The position numbers were made by a program, and so were the translations under genes. From assembly GCA_012521935.1 (NCBI GenBank), contig JAAYLJ010000010.1:1-11931 (forward strand): 11,931 nucleotides of DNA, in the 5' to 3' direction. Shown here in pieces: positions 1-7,215 of this stretch; position 1 is the first letter of the stretch, and every line of letters starts with the position of its first letter. The stretch is from Campylobacteraceae bacterium (GTDB lineage Bacteria > Campylobacterota > Campylobacteria > Campylobacterales > Campylobacteraceae). Below the pieces are notes generated by a model. That model was not told the DNA's origin. It made no database searches and saw only the letters and a list, made by a program, of their open reading frames with translations.

Positions 1-45
1 GATGACAGGGTTGAAGAGTTTTACAATAATTTAAAAAGGAATTAA
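1..45 (+). CDS. 3' end of an upstream protein-coding gene (partial)
   Basis: Frame 1 is open from the window edge and reads DDRVEEFYNNLKRN before a TAA at 43-45. The stop directly abuts the ATG of the next gene at 46, and the AAGGA ribosome binding site of that gene (about 36-40) lies inside this coding end, so the two are almost certainly co-transcribed. Fourteen residues are too few to identify the product. From memory, the equivalent locus in Campylobacter jejuni (beyond lolA and a small periplasmic protein) has a putative helicase, but nothing visible here tests that. Confidence 0.6.
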   Translation, partial: DDRVEEFYNNLKRN

Positions 46-441
46 ATGAAAAAAGTCTTACTGTTTTTACTATTTTTATCTACTTTTATGTCTGCCCAAA
101 CCTTAATACTTGAAAATTTTGAGGCTGATTTGTACAGTAAAAAAGCAAATTTAGAAACAAAAAAAATCTCATTAAATATATATTTAGAAGGAAGATATGT
201 AGATGATGAGAGCCATAAAATAGTTGATGCTTTAAATGTTATTATCGGAAGTTTTTTTGCGGAAGATCTTATCACCTCTAAGGGAAAAAGTTCACTAAAG
301 CAAACTTTAACTAAATTTTGTGAAAAAGAGTATGGGGTGGATATTGATGGAATTTATATTAATTCACTAAAGATTGTTGATAGTGTTGATTTAAATGAAC
401 TTATTAGAAAGCTAAAAGAGGCTGGGTGCATTAAGGATTAA
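46..441 (+). CDS. Small secreted FliL-like protein
   Basis: A 131-residue protein with a clear signal peptide (charged MKK, hydrophobic residues 4-15, likely cleavage after A17), so probably periplasmic. The mature part resembles the FliL C-terminal domain: a beta strand (residues 41-48), a helix starting at E55-S56-H57 and running through a hydrophobic stretch, the signature DLITSKGKSSLKQTL (74-88), where FliL proteins have a similar 'L.T.EGK..L...', and a final strand IDGIYINSLKIV (100-111), where FliL has its 'V..VYFTEFVIQ' strand. Canonical FliL is a membrane-anchored flagellar stator partner; here the anchor looks cleavable. Two cysteines (C92, C128) could form a disulfide. It follows the upstream gene without a gap and converges on lolA. 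A flagellar role is not shown; the FliL-like assignment is my reading of the pattern. Confidence 0.75.
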   Translation: MKKVLLFLLFLSTFMSAQTLILENFEADLYSKKANLETKKISLNIYLEGRYVDDESHKIVDALNVIIGSFFAEDLITSKGKSSLKQTLTKFCEKEYGVDIDGIYINSLKIVDSVDLNELIRKLKEAGCIKD

Positions 442-941
442 TTTTTTATGATATCAAACTCTTTGGGTATGTTTGGAGTAAAAACCGAAGCATCAAAATC
501 ACCGTTTAATTCAACATTTTCAAATAAAATTTTAACCCTATTTTCCATCTGATCCACATAGCTTATTGTCTTAGGTTTAAAATCATTAAATGTTACTTCA
601 TAAGATATTCCATCATAAACTACAACTTTTTTCCCATTTTCAATCTGCTCTTTAAGTAAAGAGTTAATATCAAAAGTTGAATCAATTTTTGCAACTATTG
701 CTTGCTCAAGCAGTGGTTCAACCACCACAACACTCTTTCCATTTACATATACCTCTTTTGGAGTTGGAGAGCTGTATCTCCATAAAGCCTTACCATTTAA
801 ATTAAGAAATATCGAGCCCTCATAAGTGATTATGTCTTCATCAGGAGATGTTAGTGTTTGAGTGAAGTTGCCATTTATAGTTTTTAAATCCATTGAAAAA
901 AGTAAAGATATAGTAAAAAAAAGAGATAAAAAAATCCTCAT
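438..941 (-). CDS. lolA: Outer-membrane lipoprotein carrier protein LolA
   Basis: A 167-residue periplasmic chaperone of the LolA/LolB fold that takes mature lipoproteins from the inner-membrane Lol ABC transporter and ferries them to the outer membrane. It has a signal peptide (residues 1-16, MRIFLSLFFTISLLFS). The family pattern follows: N-terminal helix with GNFTQTL (24-30), strand YEGSIFLNLNGKALWRYSSP (40-59) containing the typical W-R-Y-x-x-P, then a turn with NGK (67-69) and a long hydrophobic beta region. It is somewhat shorter than the roughly 180-200 residues usual in gammaproteobacteria, as is common in this phylum. Start chosen at 941 with AAGG about 8 nt upstream. It diverges from secA-lolC, whose second gene is its probable Lol partner, and its stop overlaps the convergent FliL-like gene by 4 nt with no terminator. 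Confidence 0.9.
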   Translation of the reverse strand: MRIFLSLFFTISLLFSMDLKTINGNFTQTLTSPDEDIITYEGSIFLNLNGKALWRYSSPTPKEVYVNGKSVVVVEPLLEQAIVAKIDSTFDINSLLKEQIENGKKVVVYDGISYEVTFNDFKPKTISYVDQMENRVKILFENVELNGDFDASVFTPNIPKEFDIIKN

Positions 942-968
942 TTTCAGCCTTTTATAAAAATTTTACTA

Positions 969-977
969 ATTGTAGCA
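969..977 (-). promoter_or_regulatory. Probable sigma70 promoter of lolA (extended -10)
   Basis: Reading the minus strand, TGCTACAAT spans 977-969, an extended -10 of TGnTACAAT form. Transcription would begin near 962, giving a leader of about 20 nt with an AAGG ribosome binding site before the ATG at 941. No TTGACA-like -35 is seen; the upstream stretch is A/T-rich, as is usual for Campylobacterota promoters. Confidence 0.55.
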
Positions 978-1013
978 GGTTTTTTTCAACGAAGATTTTT
1001 AAAAGTAAACATG

Positions 1014-1022
1014 TGTTACAAT
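1014..1022 (+). promoter_or_regulatory. Probable sigma70 promoter of secA-lolC (extended -10)
   Basis: TGTTACAAT at 1014-1022 is an extended -10 (TGnTACAAT). A start near 1029 leaves a short leader containing GGAAGG (1035-1040) before the ATG at 1048. A T-rich run at 980-987 lies about 30-35 nt upstream, in place of a -35 box. It is divergent from the lolA promoter, whose -10 is about 40 nt away. Confidence 0.55.
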
Positions 1023-1047
1023 CAACATAAAAACGGAAGGTTTGCCA

Positions 1048-3648
1048 ATGTCAAGATCCTTAATCCAAAGAGTATTTGGAACAAAAAATGATAGAGAAGT
1101 AAAAAAATATAGAAAAAAAATTGAAGCGATAAATGCACTAGAACCACATTATGAAGCGATGAGTGATGAAGTCCTAAAAGAAGCCTTTAATAACTTCAAA
1201 AATGAGATAAAAGAGGGAAAAGTTACCCAAGATGAGATTATAAACGATATTTTTGCCATTGTTAGGGAAGTTAGTAAAAGAACAACAGGCATGAGACACT
1301 TTGATGTTCAGCTAATAGGCGGACTTGTTTTGCATGATGGAAAAATTGCAGAGATGAAAACAGGTGAGGGTAAAACTTTAGTGGCGACTTTGCCTGTTGT
1401 GTTAAATGCAATGAGCGGTAAAGGCGTTCATGTTGTTACAGTAAATGATTACTTAGCTAAAAGAGATGCTGAAGATATGGGAAGAATCTATCAGTTTTTA
1501 GGCTTAAGTGTTGGAGTAATTTTATCTACCATTGATGATGAGGCTAGTAGGAAAGAGCAGTATAGCGCTGATATAACTTATGGAACTAACAATGAGTTTG
1601 GGTTTGATTATTTAAGAGACAATATGAAATATAGTGCTAAAGATAGAGTTCAAAGAGAGTATAACTTTGTTATCGTGGATGAGGTGGACTCCATTTTAAT
1701 TGATGAGGCTAGAACCCCGCTAATAATCTCAGGCCCAACAAATAGAACACTTGATAGCTATAAAAGGGCTAATGATGTAGCTAAAAAACTTGAAAGAGGA
1801 AAAGAGGAAGAGCAGGGAGTTTTAACGGGCGATTTTTTAGTTGATGAGAAAAATAGAAGTGTAGTCATGACTGAAACAGGCATTAGTAAAGCTGAAGAGC
1901 TTTTTGGAGTTGATAATCTATATAGTATGGAAAATGCAATACTCTCTCATCACTTAGATCAAGCACTTAAAGCCATATATCTTTTTGAAAATGATGTTCA
2001 CTATGTTGTAAAAGATGGAGAAGTTGTAATAGTAGATGAATTTACAGGCAGACTTAGTGAAGGAAGAAGGTTTGGGGAGGGTTTACATCAAGCTCTTGAA
2101 GCAAAAGAGGGCGTAGCTATACAAGAAGAGTCACAAACCTTAGCTGACATAACATTTCAAAACTATTTTAGGATGTATGACAAATTAGCAGGCATGACAG
2201 GAACTGCGCAAACCGAAGCAACAGAATTTTCACAAATTTATAAACTAGATGTTGTATCAATTCCAACAAATGTAAAGGTTGAGAGAATTGATCATAATGA
2301 TTTAATATATAAAACTGAAAGAGAAAAATTTGAAGCGGTTATAAAAGAGATAAAAAGAGCTTACAAGGTGGGACAGCCAGTTTTAGTTGGTACTGCCTCC
2401 ATAGAAAAGAGTGAGCATTTGCATAGTTTACTTAAAAAAGAGAAAATTCCTCATCAAGTTTTAAATGCTAAAAACCATGAAAAAGAGGCGCAAATCATCC
2501 TAAATGCAGGAGCAAAAAGTGCTGTAACCATAGCAACAAATATGGCTGGTCGAGGAGTGGACATAAAGATAAATGATGAAGTAAAAGCTTTAGGTGGGCT
2601 TTATATCATTGGAACTGAGAGGCATGAGAGTAGAAGGATAGATAACCAGTTAAGAGGAAGAGCTGGAAGGCAGGGAGATCCTGGGGTTAGCAGGTTTTAT
2701 CTAAGTTTAGAAGATAATCTTTTAAGAATTTTTGGAAGTGATAGGATTAAATCTATCATGGAAAGACTTGGGATAGAAGAGGGTGAGAGTATTGAATCTA
2801 GAATGGTTACAAGGGCAGTTGAAAATGCTCAAAAAAAGGTTGAAAGCTTACACTTTGAGAGTAGAAAACATTTGCTTGAATATGATGATGTAGCAAATGA
2901 GCAGAGGAAAACTATATATAACTTTAGAAATGATCTTTTAAATCCTGAATTTGATATTGAGAAAAAACTTGATGAAATGAGGGGCGATTATGTTGAAGAT
3001 GCCTTGCAAAGATCTGAATTTTTTGAAAATGGTTTAAAAGAGGAGTTTGATTTTCCAAAACTTTTTGCACTTTTATTAAATGAGATGGGTGTAGAGTTTG
3101 CATCTGGTGAGCTAGAAGGGAAAGAGTATCAAGAGGTTTTAGACATTGTTAATGAAAGATTAAAAGCTGAGTATGAAAAGAAGATGAGCATTGTTGATAG
3201 GGCGCAAAAAGAGGAGATTGAAAGAATATTATATCTTCAAGTTTTAGACAATGCGTGGAGAGAGCATCTTTACCAAATGGATATTTTAAAAACAGGAATT
3301 GGATTAAGAGGATACAATCAAAAAGATCCATTAACTGAGTATAAAAAAGAGAGTTACAATCTATTTGTAGAGCTTGTGTGGAGAATAAAAAGTGAGAGCA
3401 TAAAAACTCTTCAAAGAGTTAGGTTAAAAGATGAAAAAGCTGAAGAAGAGAGAGCTAGAATGGAAGCTATGGTTCGTAAAATCGAACAAGAGCAGACAAA
3501 AGGAGCAGTTTATGGAAGAAGCAAAGATGAGAGCACTCCAAAGATAGAAAAAAGAATTCCAAGAAATGATCCATGTCCGTGCGGAAGTGGTAAAAAATAT
3601 AAGCACTGCTGCGGAAAAAGTGGCCCAAAGCGTGGACTTTTAGCTTAG
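1048..3648 (+). CDS. secA: Preprotein translocase ATPase SecA
   Basis: The ATP-driven motor that pushes unfolded preproteins through SecYEG. The 866-residue length is typical. Visible signatures are Walker A GEGKT (106-110), the DEAD-type Walker B VDEVD (209-213) followed by SILIDEARTPLIISG, the NBD2 stretch IATNMAGRGVDIK, the arginine-rich RGRAGRQGDPG, and a C-terminal zinc site CPCGSGKKYKHCCG (cysteines about 843, 845, 854, 855) of the SEC-C type that binds SecB/ribosomes in other bacteria. I place the start at the ATG at 1048, 7 nt after GGAAGG (1035-1040). An in-frame TTG at 1042 would sit 1 nt from that ribosome binding site and is unlikely. The gene has its own promoter, diverges from lolA, and is followed after 8 nt by the Lol permease gene. 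Confidence 0.98.
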   Translation: MSRSLIQRVFGTKNDREVKKYRKKIEAINALEPHYEAMSDEVLKEAFNNFKNEIKEGKVTQDEIINDIFAIVREVSKRTTGMRHFDVQLIGGLVLHDGKIAEMKTGEGKTLVATLPVVLNAMSGKGVHVVTVNDYLAKRDAEDMGRIYQFLGLSVGVILSTIDDEASRKEQYSADITYGTNNEFGFDYLRDNMKYSAKDRVQREYNFVIVDEVDSILIDEARTPLIISGPTNRTLDSYKRANDVAKKLERGKEEEQGVLTGDFLVDEKNRSVVMTETGISKAEELFGVDNLYSMENAILSHHLDQALKAIYLFENDVHYVVKDGEVVIVDEFTGRLSEGRRFGEGLHQALEAKEGVAIQEESQTLADITFQNYFRMYDKLAGMTGTAQTEATEFSQIYKLDVVSIPTNVKVERIDHNDLIYKTEREKFEAVIKEIKRAYKVGQPVLVGTASIEKSEHLHSLLKKEKIPHQVLNAKNHEKEAQIILNAGAKSAVTIATNMAGRGVDIKINDEVKALGGLYIIGTERHESRRIDNQLRGRAGRQGDPGVSRFYLSLEDNLLRIFGSDRIKSIMERLGIEEGESIESRMVTRAVENAQKKVESLHFESRKHLLEYDDVANEQRKTIYNFRNDLLNPEFDIEKKLDEMRGDYVEDALQRSEFFENGLKEEFDFPKLFALLLNEMGVEFASGELEGKEYQEVLDIVNERLKAEYEKKMSIVDRAQKEEIERILYLQVLDNAWREHLYQMDILKTGIGLRGYNQKDPLTEYKKESYNLFVELVWRIKSESIKTLQRVRLKDEKAEEERARMEAMVRKIEQEQTKGAVYGRSKDESTPKIEKRIPRNDPCPCGSGKKYKHCCGKSGPKRGLLA

Positions 3649-3656
3649 GTTGATAT

Positions 3657-4856
3657 TTGTCAAAAGTAAAAAGATTTTTAGTTTCTAAATATTTAAGAGT
3701 AGATAAAAGTCAACCATTCATAACTGTTAGTGCCTTTTTAGCCTTTTTTGGCGTAGCAATTGGAGTGATGGTGCTCATAGTTGCCATGGCCATTATGAAT
3801 GGATTTGATAAAGAGTTTAAAAGAAAACTTTTTACTATGAATTATCCAATAACTGTTTCGGGACTCTCTTCAAGTTTTGTTACAGATAAAGATTTAAATG
3901 ATTTAAAAAAGAGGCTACCTAGTCTTAAATTTAGCCCATATATCAGCACTCAAGTGATGCTTAAAAAAGGTGAAAGCTTAGAGGGCGGAATTTTATTTGG
4001 AGTTGATAGCGCTCTTGAGAAAAAGATAAATAGTGTAGTTGAAGAGGGATTGAAAGAAAAAGAGTTAAAAGAGTACTCACTACTTGTTGGAAAGGGACTT
4101 TATAGCTCATTTTTACTAGATAAAGGTGACAAAATAACAGTTCTTTTTACTAAGGCTGATTTTAATGGCTTAAATCTAATGCCAAAGATGAAAAGATTTG
4201 AGATTATTGATTATTTTCAATCTGGCTTAGTAGCTTATGATAAAGCGTACCTTTATACAGATTTAAATTCACTAAGAAAAGTATTAAACTACAGCAAAGA
4301 TAGCTTTGATGGGATACATATCCACAGTGATAATCCTTTTGAGGATATAAAAAAGATTAAAGAAGCTTTGCCAACTGGCCTTTATGCAGTTGGTTGGTGG
4401 GAGCAAAATGGTAACTTCTTCTCAGCCCTAGCTTTAGAAAAAAGAGCACTTTTCATTGTTTTAATGTTAATAATTTTAGTAGCAGCCTTAAATATAATAA
4501 GTTCACTTTTAATGACAGTTATGAATAGAAGACAAGAGATAGCGCTTCTTTTATCTTTAGGGGTTTATAAAAAAGAGATAAAGCAGACTTTTTTTACACT
4601 TGGAGTTATCGTTGGTGGTAGCGGGATAGTGTTAGGAGTTATATTAAGCGGCATTGCTCTATTTGCGCTTGGTTCATTTGACATTATAGATTTACCTGCT
4701 GATGTGTATGGTTCTTCTAGACTGCCTTTAGAGTTATCGCAAGTTGATTTTTGGTCTATCATCATTGGAGCTGCCATCATAGTGGCTCTATCTTCATATT
4801 ACCCAGCTAAAAAAGCGACGGAAGTTGATGTTTTAGATACTTTAAGAAATGAGTAA
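3657..4856 (+). CDS. lolC: Lipoprotein-releasing system permease, LolC/LolE (FtsX/MacB-fold)
   Basis: A 399-residue inner-membrane permease of the Lol ABC transporter, which extracts lipoproteins for hand-over to LolA. Topology is typical: one N-terminal membrane helix (about 23-48, with GVMVLIVAMAIMNGF), a large periplasmic domain (about 50-262), then three helices (about 265-287, 311-338, 365-382). The family stretch EKRALFIVLMLIILVAALNI (261-280), RRQEIALLLSLG (291-302) and the terminal YYPAKKATEVDVLDTLRNE are all present. The start is a TTG at 3657 with AGGT a few bases upstream; no in-frame ATG exists before the first membrane helix. The gene is 8 nt downstream of secA. Only one permease and no LolD ATPase are encoded here, so it could be LolC, LolE or a single homodimeric LolF-like form. 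The coding end abuts the next, convergent gene exactly. Confidence 0.9.
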   Translation: MSKVKRFLVSKYLRVDKSQPFITVSAFLAFFGVAIGVMVLIVAMAIMNGFDKEFKRKLFTMNYPITVSGLSSSFVTDKDLNDLKKRLPSLKFSPYISTQVMLKKGESLEGGILFGVDSALEKKINSVVEEGLKEKELKEYSLLVGKGLYSSFLLDKGDKITVLFTKADFNGLNLMPKMKRFEIIDYFQSGLVAYDKAYLYTDLNSLRKVLNYSKDSFDGIHIHSDNPFEDIKKIKEALPTGLYAVGWWEQNGNFFSALALEKRALFIVLMLIILVAALNIISSLLMTVMNRRQEIALLLSLGVYKKEIKQTFFTLGVIVGGSGIVLGVILSGIALFALGSFDIIDLPADVYGSSRLPLELSQVDFWSIIIGAAIIVALSSYYPAKKATEVDVLDTLRNE

Positions 4857-4862
4857 TTACTC
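4851..4862. repeat. 12-bp perfect palindrome at a convergent gene junction (copy 1)
   Basis: GAGTAATTACTC is its own reverse complement and extends by one more pair (t4850/a4863). It is composed of Glu-stop (GAG TAA) of the permease gene and, on the other strand, Glu-stop of the GGDEF-like gene, with no base between the two stops. The same 12-mer occurs at 10123-10134. No U-tract terminator accompanies it. Confidence 0.9.
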
Positions 4863-5264
4863 AACCTCAAGCATCTTTACTCCTACATTTAAATTTTTTA
4901 CTATCCTATCATGGAGTGAATTTATAATCTCTTTTGCATCTTCTCCATCATCAGGAAAAGTAGCTATATTATCACTATACTCTTCATCTAAAAACTTATA
5001 AATCCCTTCTAATACAATATTTGCACCATTCCAATCAGTTCCTGGAAGTAGGGCTACAAAGTTTGTTTTATCTTGAAAAAGAGCATCTGTTTTTCTAAGC
5101 ATTGCTTGAAAAGTTTTTGCATGATCAATTTTTGGACTATTTTTTAATGAAAAGTAAATTAAAGAAAAAGGCTCTTCATCTATAAGTCCAAATCTTTCCA
5201 AAATCGCAATATGGTGTTTTAGTAAAGCAAATAGATCCCTCTTATCAAAAACCACACTAGACAT
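4857..5264 (-). CDS. Small degenerate GGDEF-domain-like protein coupled to a two-component system
   Basis: A 135-residue soluble protein with no signal peptide. Its middle and end line up by eye with the second half of a GGDEF (diguanylate cyclase) domain: strand FSLIYFSLKN (33-42), then LRKTDALFQDKTNFVALLPGT (56-76), where active enzymes read 'R.SD...R.GGDEF..LLP.T', then NGANIVLEGIYKFL (79-92), then NIATFPDDGEDAKEIINSLHDRI (99-121), matching the usual 'GVA.YP.DG.....LL..AD.A'. The GGDEF catalytic loop is replaced by DKTNF (65-69), so cyclase activity is not expected. I chose the ATG at 5264 because AAGGAG lies 7 nt upstream, rather than an upstream start at 5297. The start overlaps the kinase stop by 8 nt (ATGTCTAG), which implies translational coupling and a role in the same signalling pathway, perhaps as a nucleotide- or protein-binding adaptor. 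Function is unknown. Confidence 0.75.
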   Translation of the reverse strand: MSSVVFDKRDLFALLKHHIAILERFGLIDEEPFSLIYFSLKNSPKIDHAKTFQAMLRKTDALFQDKTNFVALLPGTDWNGANIVLEGIYKFLDEEYSDNIATFPDDGEDAKEIINSLHDRIVKNLNVGVKMLEVE

Positions 5265-6528
5265 CACAATCTCCTTCCAAACTCTCTTTTTTGTCAATAA
5301 TATTCTCTAATGGCTCAAAACAAAAGACATTATACCCATTTTGGTGGCGATATTTTAGTGTTAAATTGTGTGCTTTTACAATATTATCTACTATATAAAG
5401 CCCAAGTCCTAAACTTTTTATGCTATTGCTTCCTTGTACAAAAGGCTCAAGATAGTGCTCTAATGGGTAAGTTAAGGGGTTTGCATAATTTATAAATCTA
5501 ATACTTTTTTCATCAGCTATTACTTTAATATGATGATCAAGTGAGTATTTTATGCCATTATCTATCATGTTTTTTATTGCAGTTGCAAATAGTTTAAAAT
5601 CAACATTTAAAACTATTTCAGGATCAATATTTAAAGTGATATTCTTAGGCTCAACCATCGCTAAATCAATCGCTTCTTGAGTTATCTCTAACAAAGGGTG
5701 ATCACTAACGCTAGTTAAACCTATGCCAGAGGTTAATCTTTCTATGGAAGCAAACTCATTTATCATTGTTTCAAGCTTATAAAAAACATCTATTAGGCGG
5801 TTTTTATATTTACTCTCTTCAAGCATTTCAACAGTGATTAAACCTTTTGTTATGGGGGTTTTAAGCTCGTGCATTATATTTCTTAAAAACAGTTGTCTTG
5901 AGTGATTTAAAGCTTTAATTTGAGATACAGCGCTATAAAAAGCAGTGGAAACTTCAGAGATTTCATCATTTCCAAAGGTAGCCTCAACCATATCATCTAA
6001 ATCCCCTCTAGCAAACTTATCGATTTCAGATTTTAGCTTTCTAAGTGGTCTTAATTTTCTAATAATAAATATATAAATAATTAATAAAACAATAAAAATT
6101 GTTGCAAATATAACTCTAATTACATGGTATCTATATGGTTGATAATCATCATCTCTTAATAAAAGAGTGCTATCTTTATGAGCAATTTTAAGATAATGCC
6201 TTTTTTCATAAATTAAAATAGCGCTATTTCCAATTTTTGCTTCAATCTCTTCTAGCACTGAAGCATTTTCCAAAACCTTCTCTTTATGCTCTTTATCTGT
6301 AACTTCAGTCATTTTATAATCTTTAACCTGCTCATCAAGCTCATCTTGAGTTATGAAGTTATTTAAATGAAATAAAGTAGCTCTAGCAACTATGCTATAT
6401 TTAGTATTTAACTCATTTGTATAGTTTTGTTTATCAAACTCCATTAACCATAAAAAAGCAAGAAAAATACTAATGGAAGCAAGAAAAAAGATGAAAGTTA
6501 TACTATAAAATATTGAGGATTTTCTCAT
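5257..6528 (-). CDS. Membrane histidine kinase, ArsS/CpxA-like
   Basis: A 423-residue sensor kinase. TM1 is at about 8-29, a short periplasmic sensor at about 30-135 (rich in charged residues, with a single His at 54 and others at 81 and 111), and TM2 at about 136-157. A HAMP linker follows (about 158-208), then a dimerisation helix with the phospho-acceptor in FLRNIMHELKTPITKG (H220), and a HATPase domain with N-box NMIDNGIKYS (320-329) and G2-box GLGLYIV (374-380). The DxGxG box expected between them reads FINYANP (345-351), so it lacks the usual aspartate and glycines. The gene overlaps the response regulator by 4 nt (ATGA) and the following GGDEF-like gene by 8 nt. The arrangement and sequence style resemble Helicobacter ArsS (acid sensing) and the related Campylobacter kinase next to htrA. 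The signal sensed here is not known. Confidence 0.9.
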   Translation of the reverse strand: MRKSSIFYSITFIFFLASISIFLAFLWLMEFDKQNYTNELNTKYSIVARATLFHLNNFITQDELDEQVKDYKMTEVTDKEHKEKVLENASVLEEIEAKIGNSAILIYEKRHYLKIAHKDSTLLLRDDDYQPYRYHVIRVIFATIFIVLLIIYIFIIRKLRPLRKLKSEIDKFARGDLDDMVEATFGNDEISEVSTAFYSAVSQIKALNHSRQLFLRNIMHELKTPITKGLITVEMLEESKYKNRLIDVFYKLETMINEFASIERLTSGIGLTSVSDHPLLEITQEAIDLAMVEPKNITLNIDPEIVLNVDFKLFATAIKNMIDNGIKYSLDHHIKVIADEKSIRFINYANPLTYPLEHYLEPFVQGSNSIKSLGLGLYIVDNIVKAHNLTLKYRHQNGYNVFCFEPLENIIDKKESLEGDCDV

Positions 6529-7199
6529 TTTAAAAACTTATAGCCTATACCTCTAACAGCATGAATATATGTTGGGTTTTTGGGATTTTCTCCAATTTTT
6601 TGTCTAATTCTTCCAATGATAACATCGATGCTTTTGTTTGTAGTGTCTTCACTGATGGCATCGCAGTTATATATGAGCTCTTCTCTGGAGACAACTCCTC
6701 CCTCTTTTTTCATCAAATAGCTTAATATTCCATACTCAGCAGCAGTAAGTTGTAGTGGTTTTTCATGAAAATAGATCCCTCTTTGAAGTTCATTTAAAAC
6801 AAGATCACTTGTTTGGGTTTGAGTTGAGACGACAATAGAGTGTTGCCTTCTTAAGTGACTTTTTATTCTAGCTTGAAGCTCTCTTGGGTTGTATGGTTTT
6901 GGAAGATAATCATCAGCGCCATTTTCAAGTGCAGTCACTTTGTCGCCAATGTCATGCCTAGCTGATGAGATAATGATTGGAATGTCGTGCTTTTGTCTAA
7001 TCTCTTTACAAACATCAAGCCCATCAATGCCAGGGAGAGTTAAGTCTAAAATGACTAAATCAAACTTTCCAGTATCAAGAGTTGAAAGCCCAATGTAGGG
7101 ATCATGAGCGGTAGTGACTCTCATGTCAAACTGCTCTAGGTACTCTGTTAATATTTCAGCTAATTCAGCATCATCTTCTATCATTAATATTTCTGTCAT
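6525..7199 (-). CDS. OmpR/PhoB-family response regulator, ArsR-like
   Basis: A 224-residue DNA-binding response regulator, partner of the kinase encoded directly after it. The receiver domain (1-118) has the acidic pair E8/D9 (with D10), the phospho-acceptor D52 in LVILDLTLPG, the S78/S79 switch region and K101 in LPKPYNPREL. The winged-helix effector (about 128-224) has LTAAEYGILSYL, the recognition helix region NKSIDVIIGRIRQKIG and the wing IHAVRGIGYKF. D52 is also the position of phosphorylation reported for H. pylori ArsR, which it resembles throughout. The ATG at 7199 is fixed by the first receiver strand, EILMIEDD. No Shine-Dalgarno precedes it, and a strong -10 ends only 5 nt upstream. 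It is the first gene of the three-gene signalling operon. Confidence 0.93.
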   Translation of the reverse strand: MTEILMIEDDAELAEILTEYLEQFDMRVTTAHDPYIGLSTLDTGKFDLVILDLTLPGIDGLDVCKEIRQKHDIPIIISSARHDIGDKVTALENGADDYLPKPYNPRELQARIKSHLRRQHSIVVSTQTQTSDLVLNELQRGIYFHEKPLQLTAAEYGILSYLMKKEGGVVSREELIYNCDAISEDTTNKSIDVIIGRIRQKIGENPKNPTYIHAVRGIGYKFLK

Positions 7200-7204
7200 A
7201 GCGA

Positions 7205-7213
7205 ATTATATCA
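7205..7213 (-). promoter_or_regulatory. Extended -10 promoter of the two-component operon, giving a leaderless mRNA
   Basis: On the minus strand TGATATAAT runs from 7213 to 7205, a consensus extended -10. Only five bases (TCGCT) separate it from the ATG at 7199, so the expected transcription start falls on or next to the A of the ATG. There is no Shine-Dalgarno between them. The promoter lies directly downstream of the htrA terminator. Confidence 0.65.
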
Positions 7214-7215
7214 CA

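Noticed and set aside
1042..1047. TTG at 1042 as the secA start, two codons before the ATG
   Set aside because: It lies 1 nt after the GGAAGG ribosome binding site, which is correctly spaced (7 nt) for the ATG at 1048.
5265..5297. N-terminal extension of the GGDEF-like protein from a start at 5297
   Set aside because: The ATG at 5264 has an ideal AAGGAG 7 nt upstream, and the extension would overlap the kinase gene by about 40 nt and add no recognisable domain sequence.
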